From the NCBI RefSeq assembly GCF_004328645.1, contig NZ_CP031395.1, positions 3,187,501-3,251,500 of the forward strand: a stretch of 64,000 nucleotides of DNA. Reading direction: 5' to 3'. Below the pieces are notes generated by a model, which saw only the letters and a program-made list of their open reading frames with translations, ran no database searches and had not been told where the DNA came from. This document shows, piece after piece, positions 44,366 through 57,034 of the stretch. The position numbers and the translations under genes are program-made. Numbering within the stretch: the first letter of the stretch is position 1; each line of letters opens with the position of its first letter. The DNA comes from Hylemonella gracilis (GTDB taxonomy: Bacteria > Pseudomonadota > Gammaproteobacteria > Burkholderiales > Burkholderiaceae_C).

Positions 44366-45028
44366 ATGGGCAGTGTCTTCCAGCTATGGGCAGGCTACGG
44401 ATCGGCCTTTGCGCAAGCCCTCGTGCTCACATGGAAGCTCACCGCGATCTCGTTCGCGGCCGGTTTTTCGCTCGGCGTGGTCGTGGCGGTGGCCAGACTT
44501 TTCCCGCTGCGTCCACTGCGCTTTGTTTTGACCGCCTACGTCGAGATCTTTCGCAACATCCCCAGCGTTGCGCTGCTGATCTTCATTGTGTACGCGCTGC
44601 CCGATCTGGACGCGCTGATCGACTATGAGCCCAGCGTGCTCCTGACCTTGACCCTGGTTTGTTCCGCGTTCACGGCAGACTACCTGCGCGCGGGCATCAA
44701 CACCGTCGATGGTGGCCAAGTCGAGGCGGGCCTCAGCCTCGGCATGCGTCCAATGGCCATCATTTCCGTCGTGGTATTGCCACAGGCGCTGCGCGCGGTG
44801 GTGCAACCGATGACCTCGTTGCTCATTGCGCTGATGCTATCAACCTCGCTGGCGTCGCAAGTGCCGTTTCCGGGCCGGGAGCTCACCGCGCTCGTGGCCA
44901 AGATCGCCAATGACTCGGCCGCCGGCATGTCCGCGTTCGCGGTGGCTGCTGCGATGTATGTGGCTTCGGGGTTGCTGATCGCCTGGGCTGGCGCCACCCT
45001 GGAAAAGAAGGTGCGGATCCTGCGATGA
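44366..45028 (+). CDS. Amino-acid ABC transporter permease 1
   Basis: A 220-residue inner-membrane permease of the polar amino-acid uptake family with about five membrane segments. The FRNIPSVALLIFIVY segment and the EAA loop (AGINTVDGGQVEAGLSLG...VVLPQA) are typical. It starts 3 bases after the binding protein and overlaps the second permease by 4 bases, so the two permeases probably form a heterodimer. Confidence 0.9.
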   Translation: MGSVFQLWAGYGSAFAQALVLTWKLTAISFAAGFSLGVVVAVARLFPLRPLRFVLTAYVEIFRNIPSVALLIFIVYALPDLDALIDYEPSVLLTLTLVCSAFTADYLRAGINTVDGGQVEAGLSLGMRPMAIISVVVLPQALRAVVQPMTSLLIALMLSTSLASQVPFPGRELTALVAKIANDSAAGMSAFAVAAAMYVASGLLIAWAGATLEKKVRILR

Positions 45029-45825
45029 ACCGCTCACTGGACAACCTGCTGTTTGGCGATCCGACCCCCAATGCCCAGGCCATCACCCGAGCCACGAACT
45101 GGGCCGTCGCCGCCCTGTTGCTCGCGCTGGCCATCGGTATCGCGTTCAGGTTCCATGCCGCAGGCCAGTTCGACGCGGGGCTCTGGGAATTCTTCGCTTG
45201 GACGACCACCTGGACCTTCCTCGCCAAGGGCCTCCTCGGCACGCTGGCATCGGCGGCGATGGCCGCCGTCATCGCGCTGGTCTTCGGACTCGTGCTGCTC
45301 GTGGGCCGCATGTCTCGGCTGCGGCTCGCGCGCTGGCCCAGCGTCGTGGCCATCGAGTTGCTGCGTGGCGTCCCGACGCTGCTGCTCATCTACGTGTGTT
45401 TTCTGGTTCTTCCGTCAGTCGGGATCAAGCTGAGCACCTACTGGATGTTGACGCTGCCCGTCGGACTCAGCACCGCCGCGATGGTGGCCGAGGTCTACCG
45501 CGCTGGCGTGCTCGCCGTTCCCCGCGGCCAGACTGCCGCTGCGCGTAGCCTGGGGCTGACTGAGGCCCAGGTCTTCTTCCACGTCGTCTTTCCCCAGGCC
45601 CTGCGTTACATCGTCCCGGCATTGGTCGCGCAATTGGTCATCGTGGTCAAGGACACAACCTTCGGCTATGTCGTTACCTACGGTGAGCTGATGCAGAACG
45701 CCAAGGTACTCATCGCCAACTACAACGCGCTGGTGCCCGTGTACCTCGTCGTGGCGGTGTTGTACTGCCTGGTGAACCACGCCATATCACGGGCGAGCCA
45801 ACGACTCGGCCGATCCATGCATTGA
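45025..45825 (+). CDS. Amino-acid ABC transporter permease 2
   Basis: A 266-residue permease. After an N-terminal membrane segment (VAALLLALAIGIAFRF), there is LLRGVPTLLLIYVCFL and the EAA loop AGVLAVPRGQTAAARSLG...VVFPQA. Its start overlaps permease 1 (ATGA). The operon ends here without an ATPase gene; the next gene is ssrA on the opposite strand. The ATPase must come from another locus, or was lost. Confidence 0.9.
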   Translation: MNRSLDNLLFGDPTPNAQAITRATNWAVAALLLALAIGIAFRFHAAGQFDAGLWEFFAWTTTWTFLAKGLLGTLASAAMAAVIALVFGLVLLVGRMSRLRLARWPSVVAIELLRGVPTLLLIYVCFLVLPSVGIKLSTYWMLTLPVGLSTAAMVAEVYRAGVLAVPRGQTAAARSLGLTEAQVFFHVVFPQALRYIVPALVAQLVIVVKDTTFGYVVTYGELMQNAKVLIANYNALVPVYLVVAVLYCLVNHAISRASQRLGRSMH

Positions 45826-45917
45826 CCCCTACGAAGCCGCTCACTTGACCTGTGACGCAGCTTGGCGATGCCGGTGGATTCAACGGCGGGGAAACGAAGG
45901 GGGCTCTGACACCCCCC

Positions 45918-45956
45918 AAAAAAAAGCCATCCAGCTGAGTCCAGCTGGATGGCTTT
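45918..45956 (-). terminator. Terminator of ssrA
   Basis: A perfect 15-bp stem (45923-45937 with 45942-45956), a 4-base loop, then eight U residues on the minus strand. It lies just past the CCA end of tmRNA. Confidence 0.92.
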
Positions 45957-45966
45957 GATCGATATA

Positions 45967-46343
45967 TGGTGGAGCTGGGGGGATTTGAACCCCCGTCCGC
46001 AAGCCTTCTTCGTACAGTTCTACATGTGTAGCCATCTGATTTAAGTCTCGCTTCTTGCACCGCGCAGTGGCACGCTATGCAAGACGCCAGCAACCTATTT
46101 TCTCGGCCTGCCCTAAGTTACCCAAGGCAGGCCCAGCCGAATGAAGTTACCCCACAGCCTGGACAGCTTGCGCCACCCTTGCCCAGCCTATCGGCTTGCT
46201 GTTGTGAGGCTCACGTGCAATTAAGCAGCGAGTGCGAAACGTTCGTCGTTTGCAGTTAGTTTGTTTGAATCTGTTTTACGAGCACATTCAGCTCGACATG
46301 CCCTGCCACGCGTCCGAACCCACGTCGAAACCAGTGCAGCCCC
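45967..46343 (-). ncRNA. ssrA: Transfer-messenger RNA (tmRNA), tag ANDERFALAA
   Basis: A one-piece tmRNA of about 377 bases that rescues stalled ribosomes. The 5' end is GGGGCTGCACTGGTTTCGAC; the 3' end carries the T-arm GGGGTTCAAATCCCC and an encoded CCA (45967-45969). The tag reading frame runs from 46253 to 46221 and spells ANDERFALAA followed by TAA, the tag form known in betaproteobacteria. It is followed by a strong terminator. Confidence 0.97.
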
Positions 46344-46353
46344 TGAGGTTCAC

Positions 46354-46380
46354 ATTTTAGGCCCGATCGCGCGATTTCAA
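46354..46380 (-). promoter_or_regulatory. Candidate ssrA promoter, overlapping the end of gph
   Basis: On the minus strand TTGAAA (46380-46375) and TAAAAT (46359-46354) are 15 bases apart, about 10 bases before the tmRNA 5' end. The spacing is short. The -35 overlaps the gph stop codon region at 46377. Confidence 0.45.
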
Positions 46381-47063
46381 GCGAGCCAGGCCAGAAGTTC
46401 TTGCGGCGCCTCGATCGCGGCGTCCGCGCCCCAGGCCACGGCCTCATTTTTGGCACCCAGATAGCCGTAGATGGCCGCCACCGTGCGCATGCCAGCTGCC
46501 CGGCCGGCGACGATGTCGCGTTCGTCATCACCCACGTAGACACAGCGCTGCGGTGCCAGGCCCAAGCGACGCGCCGCCTCCAGCAAGGGGGCGGGATGCG
46601 GCTTGGGATGCGGCGTGGTGTCGCCGCTGACAATAGCCCGCGCGCTGGCGAAGAGCGGCATGCCCGCCGTCAAGGGCAGCGTGAAGCGCTCGATCTTGTT
46701 CGTCACCACGCCCCAGGCCAGGCCGCGCTGCCCCAGCGACGCCACCAAATCGGGCACGCCGTCGAAGACCACGGTGCGCTCACGCATGCAACGCTCATAG
46801 TTGTCGAGAAACTCGGCGCGCAGGGCAGGAAACTCCGGGTGCTCGGGGGTGTAGCCCTGTTCCGCGAAGGCCACGCCGATCATGCCGCGCGCGCCCGCGC
46901 CGGCCATGGGTCGGTACTGCGCCAGTGGCAAGTCCGGCAGGCCGCGTGCCGCGCGCATCAGGTTGGCGGCACCGCCCAGGTCGGGCGCGCTATCGATCAA
47001 CGTGCCGTCCAGATCGAACAGCACCGCCTGGATCTCCTCGCCATCGGCGCCGAAACCTTTCAT
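46377..47063 (-). CDS. gph: HAD-superfamily phosphoglycolate phosphatase
   Basis: A 228-residue phosphatase that removes 2-phosphoglycolate. The nucleophile Asp is in [15 protein letters not shown], motif II Thr in VVTNKIERF, and motif III/IV in [14 protein letters not shown] and [13 protein letters not shown]. It has the cap domain typical of Gph. Its start overlaps the ubiG stop (ATGA). ubiG-gph is a conserved betaproteobacterial pair. Other HAD substrates are possible. Confidence 0.92.
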   Translation of the reverse strand: MKGFGADGEEIQAVLFDLDGTLIDSAPDLGGAANLMRAARGLPDLPLAQYRPMAGAGARGMIGVAFAEQGYTPEHPEFPALRAEFLDNYERCMRERTVVFDGVPDLVASLGQRGLAWGVVTNKIERFTLPLTAGMPLFASARAIVSGDTTPHPKPHPAPLLEAARRLGLAPQRCVYVGDDERDIVAGRAAGMRTVAAIYGYLGAKNEAVAWGADAAIEAPQELLAWLA

Positions 47064-47803
47064 ACCGGCACCACCTTGCGGGTCGCGAGGAGATAGTTGA
47101 CGCTGGTGTCGTCGTTCAAGGCATAACGACGCGTCAGCGGGTTGTAGCCCATCCCGCGCGTGGCCCGGAGTTCCAGGCCGGCCTGGCGCACGTCATGGGC
47201 CAATTCGCTGGGGCGTATGAACTTGGCGTATTCATGCGTGCCCCGCGGCAGCAAGTTCAGCACATATTCGGCGCCGACGATGGCGAACAGGAAGGCCTTA
47301 GGGTTGCGGTTGATGGTGGAGAAGAACACCCAGCCGCCCGGCTTGACCATCGTCGCGCAGGCGCGCACGACGGAGGCTGGATCAGGCACATGCTCCAGCA
47401 TCTCCATGCAGGTCACCACGTCGAAGCTGGCGGGCGCCTCGGCGGCCAGGGCCTCGGCGCTGATCTCGCGGTAATTCACGCTCCCGCCTTGCACCGGTTG
47501 TTCCAGCGCGTGCAACTGCGCGACCTTGAGCGCCTTGGTGGACAGGTCGATGCCCGTCACCTGGGCACCGGCCCGCGCCATGCTGTCGGACAGTATGCCG
47601 CCGCCACAACCCACGTCCAGCACCGTCTTGCCGCCCAGTCCCTTGGCCGCGCCATCGCTCACCAGGCCGGACAACCAGTTCAAGCGCAGAGGGTTGATTT
47701 CGTGCAGGGGGCGGAACTCGCTCTGCGGATCCCACCAGCGATGGGCCAGATCGGAAAATTTCGCCAGTTCGGCGGGGTCGGCATTGACTCGGGTTGCACT
47801 CAT
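47060..47803 (-). CDS. ubiG: Ubiquinone biosynthesis O-methyltransferase
   Basis: A 247-residue enzyme that performs the two O-methylations of ubiquinone synthesis. [22 protein letters not shown] is the family signature, and motif I is [16 protein letters not shown]. The downstream motifs are [15 protein letters not shown] [25 protein letters not shown] and [15 protein letters not shown]. The C-terminal part ends with [13 protein letters not shown]. Confidence 0.96.
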   Translation of the reverse strand: MSATRVNADPAELAKFSDLAHRWWDPQSEFRPLHEINPLRLNWLSGLVSDGAAKGLGGKTVLDVGCGGGILSDSMARAGAQVTGIDLSTKALKVAQLHALEQPVQGGSVNYREISAEALAAEAPASFDVVTCMEMLEHVPDPASVVRACATMVKPGGWVFFSTINRNPKAFLFAIVGAEYVLNLLPRGTHEYAKFIRPSELAHDVRQAGLELRATRGMGYNPLTRRYALNDDTSVNYLLATRKVVPV

Positions 47804-47862
47804 GGAACGGGATTATCGCGGCAGGCAAGGCGACCGTCCCAAAGCAAACCTGACAAGAAAAA

Positions 47863-47881
47863 GGGCTGTCATAGACAGCCC
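47863..47881 (-). terminator. Terminator after the OmpA-family gene
   Basis: GGGCTGTC-ATA-GACAGCCC (47863-47881). On the minus strand it is followed by a U-rich tract (TTTTTCTTG). It closes the OmpA-family gene before ubiG. Confidence 0.82.
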
Positions 47882-47916
47882 CTGCGCTGCGGTACCTGCC
47901 CCAGGGCAGGCCACGC

Positions 47917-48540
47917 TCACTGGACGATGACCAGCTCGACGTCCGCGCGCCGGTTCACGGCGCGACCTTCCTCGGTGTCATTCGAGCGCGCGGGCGCGCT
48001 CAGACCTTTGCCCTCGGTGAAAACGCTGGCCGGGTCGATCCCCTTGGACGTCAGGTGAGCCTTGACCGCCTCGGCGCGCCGCACCGACAGCTTCAGGTTG
48101 TAGCCCGGCGTACCGATCGAGTCCGTATGGCCGACCACGATCGTGGCCTCCACGGTCTTGCCCTTGGCCTTGGCGGCCAAGGCATCCAGCGTGGCGATGC
48201 TGGCGGGCTTCAGTTCCGACTTGTCGAAATCAAAGTACACGGTCGCCGTCTCGACCTGCTTGGGCCCCAGGGGGGACGTCAGCACGATTTCAGGTTGCGG
48301 TTTGGTCTCGGGCTTGGGTTGCGGAGCAGCTGCTGCCGGGGCCGGGGCCGGGGCCGGCGCGGGCGCGACACTCTGGGGAGCCGGCGCGGTTTCGGCCTGG
48401 GGCGCCGGTGCCTGGACCGAAGCCGCGCAACCCGCCAGCACGACAGCCGCGGAGATCACCGCGAGCACATGGGAGATGCGGGAGATGGGGGAGAAACGAC
48501 CGAAATGGGCGCGCACGTTGGCCTCACTGATTTTTTTCAT
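47917..48540 (-). CDS. OmpA-family peptidoglycan-associated lipoprotein
   Basis: A 207-residue outer-membrane lipoprotein. Lipobox VLAGC with Cys38. A Pro/Ala-rich linker (about 45-85) spans the periplasm. The OmpA C-terminal domain (about 95-207) binds peptidoglycan: YFDFDKSELKPAS, GHTDSIGTPGYNLKLSVRRA and NRRADVEL. It anchors the outer membrane to the wall. It lacks the Tol neighbours of Pal and is not called Pal. Confidence 0.92.
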   Translation of the reverse strand: MKKISEANVRAHFGRFSPISRISHVLAVISAAVVLAGCAASVQAPAPQAETAPAPQSVAPAPAPAPAPAAAAPQPKPETKPQPEIVLTSPLGPKQVETATVYFDFDKSELKPASIATLDALAAKAKGKTVEATIVVGHTDSIGTPGYNLKLSVRRAEAVKAHLTSKGIDPASVFTEGKGLSAPARSNDTEEGRAVNRRADVELVIVQ

Positions 48541-48856
48541 GGAATCCTCTTTGAAGGTTCTCCCCTGACCCAGAAAAAGGCTGGATAGGCGTCAGGAGGA
48601 CGGAATCGCCCGATTCTGCCAGAGCGCTGAAAAAACCTCGCCCAACCGTGAACCCAATTGTCACGCGGTACACGCCAGGCGTCTGACCGAATCAAGCCGC
48701 CTTACCCTGCAAAGCCCAGGGCAGCGCACTGCGGCGGCGCGCTGGCGGTGGCCACGCACCTGAGCCGAACTAAAATGGCGGATTGCCTTCGCACGGCTTG
48801 TTTTTTTCCGCGCCCGCGCGGCCCATCGCATCCCAAAGAGCACCTCGTTCCAGCCC
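48541..48856. promoter_or_regulatory. Intergenic region upstream of gyrA and of the OmpA-family gene
   Basis: Divergent promoters for the two genes must lie here. TAAAAT at 48771-48776 is a candidate -10 for gyrA with no clear -35. No RNA gene, repeat or small gene was found. Confidence 0.4.
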
Positions 48857-51525
<2,669 letters not shown>

Positions 51526-51529
<4 letters not shown>

Positions 51530-52644
51530 ACGCGCGCGTCCTGCCATCCCGCCCCTACAACTTCTCCGCCGGGCCGGCGACCATTCCCGCCGAGGTGCTG
51601 AGCCAGGCCGCCGCCGAGATGCTGGACTGGAAGGGCAGCGGCATGAGCGTGATGGAGATGAGCCACCGCGGCAAGGAATTCGACAGCATCCACAACCAGG
51701 CGCTGGCCGACCTGCGCGAGCTGCTGGCCATCCCCTCGAACTTCCGCATCCTCTTCATGCAAGGCGGCGGGCTGGCGGAAAACGCCATCGTGCCGCTCAA
51801 CCTGTCCGCGCGGAAACCGGATCAGGTGATGGACTACGTGCTCACCGGCAGTTGGAGCCAGAAATCCGCCAAGGAAGCCCGCCGCTACGGCGAGGCCCGC
51901 ATCGCCGCGAGCGGCGAGGCCGACGGGTTCACCCGCATTCCGGACCCGGCCAGTTGGCAACTCAGCCAGAACGCGAGCTACGTCCACCTCTGCTCGAACG
52001 AAACCATCCACGGCGTGGAATGCCACCAGTTGCCCGACCTCAAGGCCCTGGGCTCGGACGCGCCCCTGGTGATCGATTTTTCCTCGCATGCGGCCTCGCG
52101 ACCGGTGGACTGGTCGCGCGTCGGCCTGGCCTATGGCGGCGCGCAGAAAAACCTGGGGCTGGCCGGGCTGACCCTGGTCGTCGTGCGCGAAGACCTGCTG
52201 GGTCGTGCCCTGCCCGTCTGCCCCAGCGCCTTCAACTACCAGACCGTGGCTGAGAACAACTCCATGTTCAACACACCGCCCACCTACGCGATCTACATTG
52301 CAGGACTGGTGTTCCAGTGGCTCAAGAAACAAGGCGGCATTGAGACGATCGAGGCACGCAACATCGCCAAGGCCCAGCTGCTGTACGACTTCATCGACGG
52401 CTCGCAGCTCTACCTGAACAAGGTTGCCAAGGGCAACCGCTCGCGCATGAACGTGCCCTTCTTCCTGCGCGACGAAGCGCGCAACGCGGCCTTTCTGGAA
52501 GGCGCGAAGGCCGCCGGGCTGCTGCAGCTCAAGGGCCACAAATCGGTGGGCGGCATGCGCGCCTCCATCTACAACGCCATGCCCCTCGCGGGCGTGCAGG
52601 CGCTGGTGGACTACATGCGCGACTTCGAAAAAACTCAAGCCTGA
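51526..52644 (+). CDS. serC: Phosphoserine aminotransferase
   Basis: A 372-residue PLP enzyme making 3-phosphoserine (serine synthesis) and a step of vitamin B6 synthesis. It begins with [19 protein letters not shown], as in the family. The PLP lysine is in [29 protein letters not shown] and [17 protein letters not shown] [14 protein letters not shown] are also seen. Its start overlaps gyrA (ATGA) and it lies 16 bases from pheA. Confidence 0.97.
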
Positions 52645-52660
52645 AATCATCCGAGACGCC

Positions 52661-53767
52661 ATGGCCCGATCCCTCGCCGAACTCCGTACCGCGATCGACG
52701 CGGTAGACCAGGAATTGCTGGCCCTGATGAACCGTCGCGCGGCGCTCGCGCATGAGGTGGGCGAAGTCAAGAAGATCGACGGTTCGCCGGTCTTCCGCCC
52801 CGAGCGCGAAGCCCAGGTGATCGCCAGCCTCCAGCAGCGCAACCCCGGCCCGCTCAAGCCCGAGGGCATCGCGCACATCTGGCGCGAGGTCATGTCGGCC
52901 TGCCGCGCGCTGGAAGCGCGCCTGCGCGTGGCCTATCTCGGTCCGGCCGGCACCTTCAGCGAGCAGGCCGCGCTGCAGTTCTTCGGGGCCAGCGTGGAAC
53001 GCGTGCCCTGCGCCAGCATCGACGAGGTCTTCCAGGCCACCGCGGCGGGCCGGGCCGATTACGGCGTCGCGCCCATGGAGAACTCCACCGAAGGCGTGGT
53101 GTCGCGCTCGCTGGACCTGCTGCTGAATTCCCCCGCCCACGTGGTGGGCGAGACCAGCCTGCTGGTACGCCACAACCTGCTGCGCAGCACGCCCTCGCTG
53201 GAAGGCATCACCGCCGTCTACGCCCATCCCCAGGCCCTGGCCCAGTGCCAGCAGTGGCTCAACACCCACCTGCCGAACGCCGAGCGTCACGCCGCCAGCA
53301 GCAATGCCGAGGGCGCGCGCCTGGCCAGCACCCACCCGACCTGGGCCGGCATCGCCAGCGAACGCGCGGCCAGTGAGTTCGGCCTGCACGTCGTGGCACC
53401 GGCCATCCAGGACGAAGCCGGCAATCGCACGCGTTTCGCCATCCTCTGCCTGCCGTCCACCCTGGCCATGCCCACGCCCAGCGGCCCCCAAGGAGGACGC
53501 GACTGCGTGAGCCTGGTCTTGTCCGTGCCCAACCGTCCAGGCGCCGTTCACGACCTGCTGACACCGCTGAAGAGGCATGGCGTGTCGATGACGCGCTTCG
53601 AATCCCGCCCCGCGCGCTCCGGCAGTCCCGTCTCGGCCTGGGAGTATTACTTCTACATTGACCTGCAAGGCCACCCATCCGAACCGCAGGTGGCCGCGGC
53701 CTTGAAGGAGCTGCAGGCCCTGTGCGCCTTCTACAAGGTGCTGGGCGCCTACCCGGTTTCGGAGTGA
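52661..53767 (+). CDS. pheA: Bifunctional chorismate mutase/prephenate dehydratase (P-protein)
   Basis: A 368-residue enzyme of phenylalanine synthesis. The AroQ mutase is at 1-90 (ELRTAIDAVDQELLALMNRR). The dehydratase begins VAYLGPAGTFSEQAALQFFG and contains the catalytic Thr in GVAPMENSTEGVV. The C-terminal ACT domain (SLVLSVPNRPGAVHDLL, then FESRPAR) binds Phe for feedback inhibition. It is followed by tyrA after 8 bases. Confidence 0.97.
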   Translation: MARSLAELRTAIDAVDQELLALMNRRAALAHEVGEVKKIDGSPVFRPEREAQVIASLQQRNPGPLKPEGIAHIWREVMSACRALEARLRVAYLGPAGTFSEQAALQFFGASVERVPCASIDEVFQATAAGRADYGVAPMENSTEGVVSRSLDLLLNSPAHVVGETSLLVRHNLLRSTPSLEGITAVYAHPQALAQCQQWLNTHLPNAERHAASSNAEGARLASTHPTWAGIASERAASEFGLHVVAPAIQDEAGNRTRFAILCLPSTLAMPTPSGPQGGRDCVSLVLSVPNRPGAVHDLLTPLKRHGVSMTRFESRPARSGSPVSAWEYYFYIDLQGHPSEPQVAAALKELQALCAFYKVLGAYPVSE

Positions 53768-53775
53768 GGCGCGGC

Positions 53776-54738
53776 ATGGACTTTCACGCCTTGGCGGACA
53801 GCACCAGCACACCGCAGCAGACCGCACCCCTTTTTGACCAATTGGGCCTGATCGGCTGCGGCCTGATCGGCGGCTGCTTCGCGCTGGCGCTCAAGCAAGC
53901 CGGCCTCGTGCGCCACGTGGTTGGCTATGACACGCACCCCGAGTCCGTGCAGGAGGCGCTGGCGCGTGGCGTGATTGATCGCGCCGCGCCCACGGCCGCC
54001 CACACGGTCGGCGCCTGGCATGACGACAGCACCGGCCAGGACGTGGCCGGTGCCGATCTGATTTTCCTGGCCGTGCCCGTGTCCGCCACCGAAGAAGTGC
54101 TGCGTGGCATCGCCCCCTACATTCAACCGCGTGCCCTGCTGATGGACGCGGGCTCCACCAAGGGCGACGTCATCGCGGCGGCACGGCCCGCGCTGGGCGA
54201 ACGCATCGGCAACTTCGTGCCGGCCCACCCCATCGCCGGCAAGGAAAAGGCCGGCGTCGCGCACGCGGAAGCGACGCTGTTCCGGGGACGGCAGGTCATC
54301 CTCACGCCCATGCAGGAGACCCAGACCGGTCAACTGGCACAGGCGGCCCGGCTCTGGCGGGCACTGGGCTGCGAGGTGCGGCACATGAGCGCCGAGGCCC
54401 ATGACGCGGCTTTCGCCGCCGTCAGCCATTTGCCGCATCTGCTGGCCTTCGCGCTGATGGACAGCGTGGCGGGTCAGACCCTGGGCCCGGAATGGCTGGA
54501 TCTGGCGGGCAGCGGTTTTCGCGACAGCACCCGCATCGCGGCCAGCGACCCCAGGGTCTGGCGCGACATCCTGCTGGCCAATCGCACGCAGGTGCTGGCG
54601 CAGTCGCGGCAGCTGCAGAATGCCCTGCGCGCCTTCGACGCGCTGATCGAACACCAGCAGGCCGCCGCGCTGGAAGCGCGCATCGCCCGGGCCAGCGCCG
54701 AGCGCGCGCGCATGAATGGCCAGCAGGACACGGACTGA
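53776..54738 (+). CDS. tyrA: Prephenate dehydrogenase
   Basis: A 320-residue NAD(P)-dependent enzyme of tyrosine synthesis. The Rossmann motif is [19 protein letters not shown]. The catalytic His lies in [14 protein letters not shown], with ILTP later. There is no C-terminal ACT domain. The ATG at 53776 is chosen over a longer start inside pheA. aroA starts one base after the stop. Confidence 0.95.
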   Translation: MDFHALADSTSTPQQTAPLFDQLGLIGCGLIGGCFALALKQAGLVRHVVGYDTHPESVQEALARGVIDRAAPTAAHTVGAWHDDSTGQDVAGADLIFLAVPVSATEEVLRGIAPYIQPRALLMDAGSTKGDVIAAARPALGERIGNFVPAHPIAGKEKAGVAHAEATLFRGRQVILTPMQETQTGQLAQAARLWRALGCEVRHMSAEAHDAAFAAVSHLPHLLAFALMDSVAGQTLGPEWLDLAGSGFRDSTRIAASDPRVWRDILLANRTQVLAQSRQLQNALRAFDALIEHQQAAALEARIARASAERARMNGQQDTD

Positions 54739-54739
54739 G

Positions 54740-55750
54740 ATGTACACCACGCCTTTTCTCGACCTTCCCCCGCTGAACCAAGCCCAGGGCAGGGTGCGCC
54801 TGCCCGGCTCCAAGAGCATTTCCAACCGGGTGTTGCTGCTTTCGGCCCTCTGCGAGGGGCGGACCACGCTGCACGACGTGCTGGACTCCGACGACACCCG
54901 CGTGATGCTGGCCGCCCTGCGCCAGCTCGGTTGCGGGGTGACGCAGAGTGGCAGCACCGTGGTCATCGACGGCATCGCGGGACGTTTGCCTCAAACGCCG
55001 CTGAAATTCTTCATGGGCAACGCGGGCACGGCCATGCGTCCCCTGACCGCCGTGCTCGCGATCGCAGGGGGTGATTTCGAGCTCTCGGGCGTGGCCCGCA
55101 TGCACGAGCGCCCCATCCGCGACCTCGTGGACGCGCTGCGCCCACTGGGCTGCGCCATCGACTACCTGGGCCAGGAGGGCTACCCGCCGCTCCATGTGGG
55201 TCGACCGGCGCTGAAACTCGACGCCCCCATCCAGGTGCGCGGCGATGTGTCCAGCCAGTTCCTCACCGCCCTGCTGATGGCCCTGCCGCTGGTCACCATG
55301 CATCGCCCCCCCACGCTCGGCACTGGTCTGTCCTCGCAGCCCCCCGAGGCGGTTGTCCCCTCTTGGGGCGACCCGACGACCGGACGCGACGTCACCATCG
55401 AAGTCGTCGGTGAACTGATCAGCAAGCCCTACATCGAGATCACGCTGAACCTGCTGGCACGCTACGGAATTCAGGTGGAACGCGAAGGCTGGCGACGTTT
55501 CACCATCCCGGCCGGCAGCCGCTATCGCTCCCCAGGCACCCTGCACGTCGAGGCCGATGCCTCCTCGGCCAGCTACTTCATCGCACTGGGCGCCCTGGCG
55601 GCCGACACGGCCACGCCGGTGCGCATCGAGGGGTGGGCGAAGACTCGATCCAGGGCGACATCCGCTTCGTCGAGGCTGCGCGCCGCATGGGCGCGCAGAT
55701 CTGGAGTGGCCCCAACTGGCTCGAGGTCTCGCGCGGCCATGGCCCCCTGA
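54740..55750 (+). CDS. aroA: EPSP synthase, N-terminal segment (before a frame break)
   Basis: The first part of 3-phosphoshikimate 1-carboxyvinyltransferase, the sixth shikimate-pathway step. Motifs: [37 protein letters not shown], and [16 protein letters not shown]. After residue about 188 there is a 24-residue in-frame insertion from a palindromic repeat. The frame breaks at G4 55630-55633; past that the product reads GWAKTRSR... to a stop at 55750, which has no similarity to the family. One added G gives [14 protein letters not shown], the normal sequence. The start follows the tyrA stop by one base. Confidence 0.92.
   Translation: MYTTPFLDLPPLNQAQGRVRLPGSKSISNRVLLLSALCEGRTTLHDVLDSDDTRVMLAALRQLGCGVTQSGSTVVIDGIAGRLPQTPLKFFMGNAGTAMRPLTAVLAIAGGDFELSGVARMHERPIRDLVDALRPLGCAIDYLGQEGYPPLHVGRPALKLDAPIQVRGDVSSQFLTALLMALPLVTMHRPPTLGTGLSSQPPEAVVPSWGDPTTGRDVTIEVVGELISKPYIEITLNLLARYGIQVEREGWRRFTIPAGSRYRSPGTLHVEADASSASYFIALGALAADTATPVRIEGWAKTRSRATSASSRLRAAWARRSGVAPTGSRSRAAMAP
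55304..55376 (+). repeat. Palindromic repeat element inside aroA, copy 1
   Basis: About 70 bases that align with the reverse complement of copy 2: both have CCCCCACGCT, then 21 variable bases, then GCCCCCCGAG and about 26 bases ending near GGGACGGCCC/GGGGCGACCC. It adds about 24 residues ([20 protein letters not shown]) to EPSP synthase between two conserved strands. Confidence 0.75.
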
Positions 55751-56910
55751 AGGCCATTGACCTGGATTGCAATCACATCCCCGACGCCGCCATGACGCTG
55801 GCGGTGATGGCCCTGTTCACCGACCCGGCCGGTGGCCCGACCACCCTGCGCAACATCGCCAGCTGGCGCGTCAAGGAGACCGACCGGATCGCCGCCATGG
55901 CGGCGGAATTGCGCAAGCTGGGCGCCACGGTGGAGGAAGGCCCGGACTACATCCGCGTCACGCCCCCTGGAACGATGGCTGCCGCCGCGCAGGGCCGTCC
56001 CAAGCAAGGCACGGCCCCCTCGGGGGGCAGCGCAGTACGCGCAGCGACCAGCGTGGGGGCATGGAGTGCCGCCACCATTCACACCTACGACGACCACCGA
56101 ATCGCCATGTGCTTCTCGCTGGCGACCTTCAACCCGGCCCACCTGCCGGTGCGCATCCTGGACCCGCAGTGCGTGGCCAAGACCTTCCCGGACTATTTCG
56201 AGACCCTGTTCTCGATCACCACCCCGGTGGCTGGCACCGTGCCCGTGCTCTGCGTGGACGGCCCCACGGCCTCGGGCAAGGGCACGCTGGCCGCGCGGCT
56301 GGCGAAGCGACTGGGTTACCACCTCCTGGACTCCGGGGCACTCTACCGCGTGACCGCCCTGGCCGCCCGGCAGGCCGGACTGGACATCGACCCGGCCAAC
56401 GAGGCGGCCATTGCCGAACTCGCGCGGCACCTGCCCGTGCGCTTCGAGGGCGACCGGGTACTTCTGGACGGCGTGGACGTGAGCGACGCGATCCGCAGCG
56501 AGGAAGGCGGCATGAACGCCTCCAAGGTCTCCGCCCTGCCTGCCGTGCGCACGGCCTTGGTCGCCCTGCAACACAGCTTCGCCCGCCTGCCCGGCCTGGT
56601 GGCGGACGGGCGCGACATGGGCACCGTGATCTTCCCGGCGGCGCCGCTCAAGGTCTTCCTGACTGCCAGCGCCGCCCAGCGCGCCGAGCGCCGGCATAAG
56701 CAATTGATTTCCAAGGGAATTCCGGCTAGAATCGACGTCCTTCGGGCTGACCTTGAGGCGCGTGACGCGCGGGACATGAACCGCAACGTGGCGCCCTTGA
56801 AGCCCGCCGAAGATGCCCTGCTCCTGGACAACTCCAGCCTTTCCATCGACGCCTCGGTGGATCAGGTGTTGACTTGGTGGCAAGACATACAACCGTTCGA
56901 GGCTGCTTGA
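55633..56910 (+). CDS. aroA-cmk: EPSP synthase C-terminal part fused to cytidylate kinase
   Basis: The continuation of aroA after the frame break. Residues about 1-185 complete the EPSP synthase: [43 protein letters not shown] and [16 protein letters not shown]. With no stop it continues into cytidylate kinase: [17 protein letters not shown] (P-loop), [10 protein letters not shown] and [13 protein letters not shown]. The GTG at 55633 is not a true start. The joined protein would be about 723 residues. A second palindromic repeat insertion lies at 55991-56060. EPSP synthase-CMP kinase fusions are known in related bacteria. Confidence 0.92.
   Translation: MGEDSIQGDIRFVEAARRMGAQIWSGPNWLEVSRGHGPLKAIDLDCNHIPDAAMTLAVMALFTDPAGGPTTLRNIASWRVKETDRIAAMAAELRKLGATVEEGPDYIRVTPPGTMAAAAQGRPKQGTAPSGGSAVRAATSVGAWSAATIHTYDDHRIAMCFSLATFNPAHLPVRILDPQCVAKTFPDYFETLFSITTPVAGTVPVLCVDGPTASGKGTLAARLAKRLGYHLLDSGALYRVTALAARQAGLDIDPANEAAIAELARHLPVRFEGDRVLLDGVDVSDAIRSEEGGMNASKVSALPAVRTALVALQHSFARLPGLVADGRDMGTVIFPAAPLKVFLTASAAQRAERRHKQLISKGIPARIDVLRADLEARDARDMNRNVAPLKPAEDALLLDNSSLSIDASVDQVLTWWQDIQPFEAA
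55991..56060 (-). repeat. Palindromic repeat element inside aroA, copy 2 (inverted)
   Basis: On the plus strand it has GGCCCCCTCGGGGGGCAGCG and ends in AGCGTGGGGGC. It is in the opposite orientation to copy 1. It adds about 23 low-complexity residues ([20 protein letters not shown]) just before [11 protein letters not shown]. Confidence 0.75.
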
Positions 56911-57034
56911 GTCGCGCAACTTGAACGGTTGACTGGTCCCATCGGTCCTTCTCGCGCAGCAGCGCACCGATTGATGGGTTCATTCACTCTTACCGCGGAA
57001 CATCCGCAAACAACCACCGTCGAAAGCTAGCCTC

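Noticed and set aside
46077..46259. A 60-codon plus-strand frame within ssrA
   Set aside because: It lies antisense inside the tmRNA gene and has no ribosome site.
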